This document shows, piece by piece, positions 54,816-64,000 of a DNA stretch of 64,000 nt. The DNA comes from Lumbricus terrestris (lineage: Eukaryota; Annelida; Clitellata; Crassiclitellata; Lumbricidae), in NCBI GenBank assembly GCA_949752735.1, contig OX457036.1:511121-575120 (forward strand). The letters run 5' to 3'. The position numbers were made by a program, and so were the translations under genes. Each line of letters opens with the position of its first letter. Positions within the stretch are counted from its first letter, which is position 1. The notes beneath the pieces are model-generated. The model had not been told where the DNA came from. It saw only the letters and a list, made by a program, of their open reading frames with translations, and searched no databases.

Positions 54816-55877
54816 TTGCGACAATCCGTTTGGCGCCCCTTCTATGCGACAACTCAGAGACGCAGCCAAGCCAAGCGCGACCAAGGAAAACTGTCTTCAG
54901 ACGAGGGTGGATTCAGTAGAATGCCTGAGAAAAAGTTCTAGAAAGGTACCGGTAGGGAGTGTTGTCAAGAAGATGGCATTTCACGTCGACGGTCCTACCA
55001 CCAAGAACGTAGCTATAGACCAATCATTCTAATGGACGTGAGAGCAAAATGGACAGAGTTAGTATAGACGTTGTTCAGCAGAATGAATGGAACGCAAGTG
55101 AGATCTGTAAGAGTGTTGCTACAGAGCTCGCAAAAGCAAGCAGAAGTGAAGTGTAGAGCGCGGCGCCTATTGAGCAGCGATCCTTATAATTATAAGGCAT
55201 AGGCCTATACTCGAGTCTTTGAAGAGGAGGACAGTAGAGAACGTGGCGACTTTAACTGGAGATGTGGTTGGTTGTGTGAATGCAGTGAGTAACAATTAAA
55301 AGGGCAGTGGCCAGTTAGCAGACCTGACTTTGAAACGACCTTGACCCAATGTGTGGGTGTTGTGTTGCTTAATGCAGACGAAATTCGTCAACTGAAGAGA
55401 AGTTGAAACGCACCAAAGAAAGATCCGATCAGTTTTCACTTAAACTACATCAGTTGCTCGACCCTCTTCCTCTCGGTGCTTTCGTTAAAGACAGGAACCA
55501 TTATGATAAGGTAGCCTAGCATAGTGAGCTGATGAAAGTTAGTGTAAGGTTAATAATATTATTAAGGCAACATAAAGTAAGTAAGATAGGATGAAGTAAA
55601 TGGTGGAAATCTAAACACGAAGTAGGCTAAATAAGATAGGGTGAGGTAAATGGAGGAAATCTAAACATGAAGTAAATAAGATAGAGTTAGGCAAATGGAG
55701 GCAATCTATTGCCTTTCGTTCTACATTCCCAACTGCCTGAGAAGCTTTAAGTCCGCGAAAGATATTTTCCATGAAACTGTCATTATTGATGACGGAAGGA
55801 TAATCATTTGAATTGTGGCGGTACATAAATGATGATTAGGAGGAAAATCTTAATCGCTTGACGATGATGACATGTGA
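54816..55877. other. Non-coding; one short three-copy tandem
   Basis: About 48-bp unit with core GGTAAATGGAGGAAATCTAAAC, written here as AAATGGAGGAAATCTAAAC, three copies at 55575-55710. An ORF at 54844-55032 has ordinary composition (TKENCLQTRVDSVECLRKSS) but no recognisable family. No gene supported. Confidence 0.4.
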
Positions 55878-56066
55878 CATTCACACCATCAATCAATGCA
55901 TGTTCTGACCATCAATCATCACATGTTCTGACCATCAATCATCACATGTTCTCACCATCAATCATCACATGTTCTGACCATCAATCGTTGGATGTTCTCA
56001 CCATCAATCATTACATGTTCTGACCATAAATCATCACATGTTCTCACCATCAATCATCACATGTTC
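55878..56066. repeat. 23-bp tandem repeat, eight copies
   Basis: Unit CCATCAATCATCACATGTTCT plus GA or CA. The last base pair alternates TGACC/TCACC. Confidence 0.93.
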
Positions 56067-56443
56067 TGCTGATACTGGATCCCAGTGACGTTCAAACTTA
56101 CTACTAACGCAATCTCTTCATCTCTCCTCACTAAAGAGAAACTGATCTCTTGAGAAATTCACTTATCTGCATCAGATGGAGTTGATGAGTCAGAAGCAAG
56201 ATGACCTCTGTCGATGACCTTGTCAAAAGCATCGTCCACAAATAGCACAAATAAGACAAATCAAAATGATTTTTAACTAATGAGAGTTTCACTCTCTATA
56301 TAAATATCCCGATATGCACACATATATATATATAATATATATATATACGCAAATTCGAATATGTACATGTGTGTGCATTTGCTTGCGTGTGCGTGTGTGC
56401 ATGGGTGTAAGCGATCTTCTGTTACGTTTGGTTGTTTATTTCA
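56067..56443. other. Non-coding
   Basis: Short AT dinucleotide runs (56320-56345). Ends in a pyrimidine tract with AG (GGTTGTTTATTTCAG, 56443). Confidence 0.4.
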
Positions 56444-56682
56444 GTCTAGACTTTGTGTCCATCAGTTGCAGCAGTTCTTCTGCATTGTCTCTATTGTCTC
56501 AGTCTGAGATCGTCAATTGGTCTGTGAAGTCAGCAGCTGCAGCTCTCCTCCTCATCCTCAACAGATTTCTCTCGTCCTCTCTTCATCTTCAAAATCACTT
56601 CCTTCGCTCTCTCCAAGTCGCCTCGGATTCTCTTCAAGTCGTTTCCAAACTTGAAGAGGATGCGACTGCCTCAAAGCTTCAT

Positions 56683-56714
<32 letters not shown>

Positions 56715-56718
56715 ACAG

Positions 56719-56771
<53 letters not shown>

Positions 56772-56781
56772 GCAACAGCAG

Positions 56782-56834
<53 letters not shown>

Positions 56835-56910
56835 GCAGCAACAGCAGCAACAGCAGCAGCATCATCCTTCTCATCCGCCTCCATCGTTGATAGGTCAAAG
56901 TTTTTCATAA
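56444..56910 (+). CDS. Doubtful exon/ORF with long poly-Gln (CAG/CAA)n
   Basis: After a good acceptor the + strand stays open for about 155 codons: LDFVSISCSSSSALSLLSQS, SVKSAAAALLLILN, LHLQNHFLRSLQVASDSLQ with VVSKLEEDATASKLH, then about 60 Gln and HHPSHPPPSLIGQSFS with a stop. The CAG/CAA mixture is typical of coding poly-Gln tracts. The minus strand is also open, with Ala/Val and Leu runs. I recognise no domain, and no second splice site or start fixes it. It may be an exon of a neural-type regulatory protein or pure chance. Confidence 0.25.
56690..56860. repeat. (CAG/CAA)n trinucleotide tract
   Basis: About 57 codons of CAG and CAA, itself duplicated (a 75-bp pattern near 56695-56770 is repeated near 56775-56845). 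Confidence 0.95.
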
Positions 56911-58187
56911 AGGGCGACAAAGAAGAAGAGTCGAGGACGACGACTTGAAGCGAACATTAGCGGAGGAATAATTGAGAGATGGAAAGCGTTTCAATCAATT
57001 GCCGCATCTTTTACTAGCCTCAACAGCAACCAGTCACCAACCTCATCTGCCCAGCAGTGGCAGAAGATGAAGGCTAAATAGAGCAACTCTGGTCCATAAA
57101 TTAAATGTGACGTGTGTATTGTTGGCCAATACGATTTCTCTGATCGCATTAGAAGCGATTTCTTGACCTCACTAGTCACTAGACACAAGATGCGATGAGA
57201 AAAGACGAGAAGACTGTTATACCACCAAAATTACCACCAGTTTGGTATCATGAGTATTTGACTTGTGTGGTTATACACCTGGTGTAAAACACAATAACTG
57301 TAAGTCGTATGTTTTATTTAGCGCAAGTAGGCCTACCCAATACTGCGTGAAGATTTTTCTCTTTCGCACAGGGTCGACTTTGAGTGCATTTGCGTATAGG
57401 CCTATATCAAGATGAAGCGCTATATAAACTCACCCTTATTAACCAACAGCAGCAATGAATAATTACTCTCATGAGCGGAAGAACAGTCTCGCTTTTTGTG
57501 GAGGGATAAGTTTTACATGAAAGAAATCTATAGCGCTCGTTAATAAGCTGATGCTCAGAGCTTAGCTTTAAAGTAGTGCTTTACAACTAGTTTGAATTTT
57601 CTATTACGATTCCTACAAGTAGACTTCTTTTAACGAGTTGTTAAAGAACTAAAAATCTTTGAAAATTCATTTCTAATCCGGATAAATGTAGATCATAAAA
57701 CTAGACCAGCAATTTAAGTCAGTTCGACTCATCTGAGATCGAAGGATTTGCTAGTGACCTCAATTTATAGAAGTCATTGCATCTTGCATCTCATGGCTAA
57801 ACAACAGTTTTTCAGAAGCCAACAAAAATGGCGGACGGATTAAGGAACGGAAATAATTTGATCGGAAGAACTGAACGATGCGAGAAGGAGATTTTACAAA
57901 TCGACGGTGAGAAATGATTTGAAGGAGATTTTGTTAATCAATGATTGAGAAATGATTTGAAGATGATTTTGTTGATCAATGGTTAGAAAATGATTTGAAG
58001 ATGATTTTGTTTATCAATAATGAAAAACCGTGAAATTACCAGAAATGATATGATGTAATCATGTAAAAGAGATTTCTGCATCAGTCCAGGAAAACAAATT
58101 CTGCCGCGTAAGAGATTCCAAGAAATGAGGCTGAGACTACGTCGAGTAACACCAGCCGAAATGACCATCTGCGCAAATATTACAGAC
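56911..58187. other. Non-coding; short 46-bp tandem
   Basis: Three copies of a unit with core AATGATTTGAAGATGATTTT at about 57910-58020. GCGCTATATAAA at 57417-57428 and CTATAGCGCTC at about 57530 mark old retroelement ends. No gene. Confidence 0.45.
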
Positions 58188-58435
58188 AAGGCCGTAGCTA
58201 GGTGGTTGGGTGTTTGAACACCACCTAAATGAAATAATGCTATGATGAAACAATGCAGCTAACAACACAATCATGATGTATAATGGACTAAGGGGATTTC
58301 ATTTTGAAGCTCTTATTTCTATGTGACATTATTTTTTACAATAGACTCAAGCATCATCCAAACCCATTAGTCAGTTGATTCGCTTGCATGTCGGCTTGCT
58401 TTAAAAAAGAAACTAAAATCCTGGCTACGGTTTTG
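58188..58435. mobile_element. hAT-type MITE, 248 bp, diverged
   Basis: Ends CAAGGCCGTAGCTAGG and, as reverse complement, CAAAACCGTAGCCAGG. Flanks ATTACAGA (58180-58187) and ACAACAGA (58436-58443), 6 of 8 identical. Non-coding interior. Confidence 0.62.
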
Positions 58436-58661
58436 ACAACAGATGACAGAGAATAATTGGATTTCAGAACAGTGGATGAGAAAGAGAGAAGAAATGCATT
58501 TAAACTATTTTAAGTTGTATGCAACATTGTAACCACAGCAGATTAAGTGATCGAATAAAAAGTGAGAAAGCGGACACAAGACAGTAATAATTCATTCATC
58601 ATCTATTCTGTGATCTTTCTGAAAGTGCTGCTTTTGTTGGATTCGTTAGATACCAGAAGTA

Positions 58662-58803
<142 letters not shown>

Positions 58804-58981
58804 GACACATTGCTTTTGCTCACTCAGCGAAGTTGCCTTTGTAAATTACAGTTCACTATTAGTCAATTGTAAAAGGTCACTGTCAGCCGATTGGGGTAAT
58901 TTGCAATGGATGACTGGAATGGAACGAAGAAAAAAGGGTATCAGATTTTGCAGCCACAGACTTGGAACATTTTGGGGATTT

Positions 58982-61268
58982 TCTGATGAATGAATGAAAA
59001 AAGTCATGAGATGAAAATTTCTGATGAATGACTGAAAAAGTCATGAGATGAAAATTTCTGATGAATGACTGAAAAAGTCATCAGATGAAAATTTTTGATG
59101 AATGACTGAAAAAGTCATCAGATGAAAATTTCTGATGAATGACTGAAAAAGTCATCAGATGAAAATTTCTGATGAATGACTGAAAAAGTCATCAGATGAA
59201 AATTTTTGATGAATGACTGAAAAAGTCATCAGATGAAAATTTCTGATGAATGACTGAAAAAGTCATCAGATGAAAATTTCTGATGAATGACTGAAAAAGT
59301 CATCAGATGAAAAAGTTATCAGATGAAAATTTCTGATGAATGACTGAAAAAGTCATCAGATGAAAATTTCTGATGAATGACTGAAAAAGTCATCAGATGA
59401 AAATTTCTGATGAATGACTGAAAAAGTCATCAGATGAAAATTTCTGATGAATGACTGAAAAAGTCATCAGATGAAAAAGTCATCAGATGAAAAAGTTATC
59501 AGATGAAAATTTCTGATGAATGACTGAAAAAGTCATCAGATGAAAATTTCTGATGAATGACTGAAAAAGTCATCAGATGAAAAAGTTATCAGATGAAAAT
59601 TTCTGATGAATGACTGAAAAAGTCATCAGATGAAAATTTCTGATGCATGACTGAAAAAGTCATCAGATGAAAATTTCTGATGCATGACTGAAAAAGTCAT
59701 CAGATGAAAAAGTCATCAGATGAAAATTTCTGATGCATGACTGAAAAAGTCATCAGATGAAAATTTCTGATGCATGACTGAAAAAGTCATCAGATGAAAA
59801 TTTCTGATGAATGACTGAAAAAGTTATCAGATGAAAATTTCTGATGAATGACTGAAAAAGTCATCAGATGAAAATTTCTGATGCATGACTGAAAAAGTTA
59901 TCAGATGAAAATTTCTGATGAATGACTGAAAAAGTCATCAGATGAAAATTTCTGATGAATGACTGAAAAAGTTATCAGATGAAAATTTCTGATGCATGAC
60001 TGAAAAAGTCATCAGATGAAAATTTCTGATGCATGACTGAAAAGTCATCAGATGAAAATTTCTGATGAATGACTGAAAAAGTCATCAGATGAAAAAGTCA
60101 TCAGATGAAAATTTCTGATGAATGACTGAAAAAGTCATCAGATGAAAATTTCTGATGAATGACTGAAAAAGTTATCAGATGAAAATTTCTGATGAATGAC
60201 TGAAAAAGTCATCAGATGAAAATTTCTGATGAATGACTGAAAAAGTTATCAGATGAAAATTTCTGATGAATGACTGAAAAAGTCATCAGATGAAAATTTC
60301 TGATGAATGGCTGAAAAAGTCATCAGATGAAAATTTCTGATGCATGACTGAAAAGTCATCAGATGAAAATTTCTGATGAATGACTGAAAAAGTTATCAGA
60401 TGAAAATTTCTGATGAATGACTGAAAAAGTCATCAGATGAAAATTTCTGATGAATGAATGAAAAAAGTCATCAGATGAAAATTTCTGATGAATGACTGAA
60501 AAAGTTATCAGATGAAAATTTCTGATGAATGACTGAAAAAGTCATCAGATGAAAATTTCTGATGAATGACTGAAAAAGTTATCAGATGAAAATTTGTGAT
60601 GCATGACTGAAAAAGTCATCAGATGAAAATTTCTGATGCATGACTGAAAAGTCATCAGATGAAAATTTCTGATGAATGACTGAAAAAGTCATGAGATGAA
60701 AATTTCTGATGAATGACTGAAAAAGTCATCAGATGAAAATTTCTGATGAATGACTGAAAAAGTTATCAGATGAAAATTTCTGATGAATGACTGAAAAAGT
60801 TATCAGATGAAAATTTCTGATGAATGACTGAAAAAGTCATCAGATGAAAATTTCTGATGAATGACTGAAAAAGTCATCAGATGAAAATTTCTGATGAATG
60901 ACTGAAAAAGTCATCAGATGAAAAAGTCATCAGATGAAAATTTCTGATGAATGACTGAAAAAGTCATCAGATGAAAATTTCTGATGAATGACTGAAAAAG
61001 TCATCAGATGAAAAAGTCATCAGATGAAAATTTCTGATGAATGACTGAAAAAGTCATCAGATGAAAAAGTCATCAGATGAAAATTTCTGATGAATGACTG
61101 AAAAAGTCATCAGATGAAAATTTCTGATGAATGACTGAAAAAGTCATCAGATGAAAATTTCTGATGAATGACTGAAAAAGTTATAAGATGAAAATTTCTG
61201 ATGAATGACTGAAAAAGTTATCAGATGAAAATTTCTGATGAATGACTGAAAAAGTTATCAGATGAAAA
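58982..61268. repeat. 2.3-kb satellite, 37-bp monomer made of two inverted repeats
   Basis: Monomer: ATGAATGACTGAAAAAGTCA followed by TCAGATGAAAATTTCTG, about 60 copies. It contains ATGACT-gaaaa-AGTCAT and TCATCAGA-tgaaaatt-TCTGATGA, so each monomer forms two hairpins on either strand. Variants: AGTTATCAG for AGTCATCAG, GATGCATGAC for GATGAATGAC, GTCATGAG near the left edge and at 60.69 kb, and short 17-bp units (CAGATGAAAAAGTCAT). The right edge grades into TTGGGCAATTGACTAAAAAC then GGTCGTCAGGC. No coding capacity. Confidence 0.97.
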
Positions 61269-61545
61269 ATTTTGGGCAATTGACTAAAAACGGTCGTCAG
61301 GCAGCTGGCACACTGGGGTAAAATCGCTGGTTGTGCAGCTATAAAAATTCTTTTTTAAAGCCCAGATTTATGCGTAATTCGTCTTTAATTAAAGAAGACC
61401 AATAATTAGCGGCATCCGAATCACCGATTGGATTAATACCCGAAAATAAGAGCCAGCCTTTTTGGTTGGGTTAGCCAACTGAAAATTATTTGTAAGACTC
61501 AAAATTGAGGTCAAAGAAGTGACATATTGGAGACAGAAAGACACA
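61269..61545. other. Non-coding
   Basis: Start keeps satellite-related words (GACTAAAAACGGTCGTCAG). Otherwise nothing recognised. Confidence 0.5.
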
Positions 61546-61845
61546 CACACAGACACACACAGACACACGCAGACACACACAGACACCCACAGACACACAT
61601 ATACACACACAGATACACGTAGACACACGTAGACACACACAGACACACACAGACACACGCAGACACACACAAACACACGCAGACACACACAGACACACGC
61701 AGACACACACGGACACACGCAGACACACAGAGACACACGCAGACACACACAGACACACACAGACACACACAAACACACGCAGACACACACAGACACACGC
61801 AGACACACACGGACACACGCAGACACACAGAGACAGAAAGAGAAA
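61546..61845. repeat. 10-bp tandem, CACACAGACA, with higher-order copies
   Basis: About 29 decamers with CACGCAGACA, CACACAAACA and CACACGGACA variants. A stretch of about 120 bp (61655-61730) recurs at 61755-61830 in the same variant order. Confidence 0.93.
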
Positions 61846-62016
61846 GAGAGTGACAGAGAATTCATTACTTGACGCCATCGTGAAGGTGAACTATAAAAAT
61901 CGAACGATGGAAACTTCATTGAGGCCGTGTTTCTATTGAGTGTGTAAAACGAAGTGTGACTTAGTAACTCTGGAATAGTCTATAACGAATTCTCTCGATT
62001 CCGTTTCCTCGTCACG

Positions 62017-62055
<39 letters not shown>

Positions 62056-62545
62056 TGACTGTATACATATGCAGAGACAGACAGAGACAGAGGCAGAAAG
62101 TATATCATCTGGGAAGATCAGGAAAAAATTACCAATAATAGGCATTAAGAACTGGTGATAAACATTGACAGTATATTTTTCGTTTAAAAAATCAGACAAT
62201 TCCTGGCAACACACCGCACCCGCTTACATGTCAGAAATGTAAAATAAAACGCAGAAATAATAATAAAGTAGGCCTATAGTAGGCCTAATAGATCTAATAA
62301 TGTAAAATATCAAGTAGCGGCAGCCATAAACAGGCGCCAGTCTGTCTGTCTGGCTGTTGATGTTAAATGTTAGAGGAAAAGGTTTCTTGAGTAACCACGA
62401 GGTTCATCTTGTGATTATTTTGATGAGATTAAATTAGTAAAATCAACATAAATCTTCGCAGGAGCAGACGAAAGCCAACAAAACGATTTCGATATCAAAC
62501 AGACCACAGCTGTATTGTTGTCTTTGTTGCTTCCTAACCAAAAAT
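61846..62545. other. Non-coding with (GACA)n
   Basis: GAGA/GACAGACA at 62020-62092. No gene recognised. Confidence 0.5.
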
Positions 62546-62790
62546 TGACCAAGCCAGAATTATTTCTAAACCATAACCAATTCTTAATCAATCCAGAATT
62601 GTTTATAAAGCAATCCAGAATTACTTCTAACCCATAAATAATTCTTAAACAATCCCGAATTGTTTACACAGCAATCTAGACTTACTTCTAAGCCATAAAT
62701 AATTCTTAAACAATCCCGAATTGTTTGCACAGCAATCCAGAATTACTTATAAACTATAAATAATTCTTATTAAATCCAGAATAAATTGTT
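62546..62790. repeat. ~70-bp tandem repeat, 3.5 copies
   Basis: Each unit contains AATCC(A/C)GAATTGTTT, CAGCAATCCAGAATTACTT and CCATAAATAATTCTTAAA. Copies differ at about 10% of sites. Confidence 0.88.
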
Positions 62791-64000
62791 TATTAACCAA
62801 TAAATTAACAAGTGATGAAACCAGTAAAGACAGCATCTGCTGAACTGTCGCTAAATATAATTATATATCTAAAGCAAATATGTAAAAAAAAAACGATGAA
62901 AATAAAATAAAAACGGAAAAACGTCGGTTTTTGGAACAAATAAAAAACGACAAAAAGGACAAAAAAGGAACGGAAAATAATTTGCCTTTGTTACATCTGA
63001 TACTTCATTTTGAGCTTAAAAACCTTGCTCATGCAAGTTTATTTTAATCTGCAAATAACACAACTTTATTAATAGGCCAAAAATTAATTGGTAGCCTATA
63101 AGTAGCCTAACATTAATTTACTACAGTTATTGTTTCTTATAACTTTGGTTTAATAAGAAATTCAGAAAAATCAAAGGTATTGAAATCTTTTCAAATTTAA
63201 ATTGTGAACATAAGTCCACATAAGTTCAAGCTGATCGACAGAACAAAATTCAAATCAATTAGAAGCTAAGACCATAGATGTGTACTAAATTATATATTGT
63301 ACATTTGTACTTGAAACGGTTACTTATAAATATTAATTATAGGTCCAAGAATTTTATGTTAAAATAACTCATACAAATTTCATTTCTTGTAGGGACCTAC
63401 TACATGTATTACTCAAATAAGGAGTTAAACAATTACGTAATGACACTATAGTTAGCTGAATGCTTGAGAGTTCGGTGAAAACGTATGGCATATCAGACCA
63501 AAATTAAATTAAGGAAAATAATAATGGACAGTAAATAGATAAATAAAAGTTACATAAAAAATAAAAAAACGATGAAAAAAATTTTAAAAAACGAAAAAAC
63601 CGACGTTTTTGGGAGAGAAAAAAAGGAAAAATCTTTTTTTTGCAACTATGATGTAAAGTAGTCAATCATTCAAACCAAGGAGAGTTCAGAGAGATAATTA
63701 AAGTCATCGACTTAATATTCGTTCAGAGAAATCTTCTGTCAGACTTTGACGGCGACCTGCAATAATTAATTCTGATAGCCAGTCAGAATCAGCCAGATCT
63801 CGAATACTTCGGTCTCTAGTCAATAGTTTTGACTGGTCTGCTATAATTTAGAACGAAAGTTCCAACAGTAAAATATAGTCTGATGTCTCTTAATTAATTG
63901 AAGGAAAACAAACTATCGCAAAGAAGACTTTACCGTAAACTTCTAAATCTTCTCTTCCTTTTCAACTCGATGTTGTTCTCCTGTTGCTCTCCACTTCTTC
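62791..64000. other. AT-rich, non-coding to window end
   Basis: Two similar A-rich patches (about 62885-62960 and 63560-63640) share AAAAACGATGAAAA and a GTCGGTTTTTGG or GACGTTTTTGGG word, so they are related direct or partly inverted copies. No gene. Confidence 0.45.

Noticed and set aside
58982..61268. CRISPR-like array of regular repeats
   Set aside because: Monomers are contiguous with no unique spacers, and the window is clearly animal DNA with introns and SINEs.

Overview
This is animal nuclear DNA. Coding sequence is broken into short exons with GT-AG splice sites, there are tRNA-derived SINEs, non-LTR retrotransposons, hAT and mariner DNA transposons, and very long microsatellites and minisatellites. 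A secreted, amidated neuropeptide precursor and a neuroligin that lacks the esterase serine point to an invertebrate. A marine protostome, possibly a spiralian, is my guess; the phylum cannot be fixed from the window.

Layout. 0-2.6 kb (+): two phase 1-1 exons and a possible terminal exon of a Cys-rich (EB/EGF-like) secreted protein gene that begins before the window, with an antisense CR1/L2-like LINE in its intron. 2.6-13.8 kb: transposon relics (a hAT-type MITE, a YADD reverse transcriptase fragment, a multicopy TE-like pseudogene interrupted at its 3' side by a SINE) and purine- or pyrimidine-rich simple sequence. 13.8-35.9 kb (+): a complete neuroligin gene in seven exons (six constitutive plus a 30-nt candidate microexon). 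All junctions join in frame to give about 1,055 or 1,065 residues: signal peptide, cholinesterase-like domain with a serine-less elbow, Ser/Thr/Gly-rich stalk, one membrane helix, a cytoplasmic tail of about 230 residues and a C-terminal STTV PDZ ligand. Its introns hold a 147-bp hAT MITE, a 984-bp mariner with TA target duplication, LINE pieces, a pure (CA)115 run and several minisatellites. 35.9-40.2 kb: 3' flank, 18-bp minisatellite, GATA/GGAT/GACA simple repeats and a SINE. 40.25-41.04 kb (-): a neuropeptide precursor with nine copies of [K/R]SPFLGKR and a separate six-Cys region. About 40 bp upstream of its ATG lies a 1-kb array of a 24-bp unit.

42.5-64 kb: no confidently recognised host gene. 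It holds a 1.4-kb foldback element with a degenerate CXC-type coding relic, Gly-rich and polypurine simple-sequence blocks, a 178-bp near-perfect palindrome, a nested cluster of hAT elements with 8-bp duplications (49.1-51.2 kb), a SINE with perfect A and B boxes, a 34-bp minisatellite, a CAG/CAA-rich ORF, another MITE, and a 2.3-kb satellite of a 37-bp monomer built from two inverted repeats.

The two firm host genes are both neural: neuroligin is a postsynaptic adhesion molecule and the other gene is a prepropeptide for small amidated messengers. They lie on opposite strands with convergent 3' ends about 4.3 kb apart. No operon or joint regulation can be inferred.
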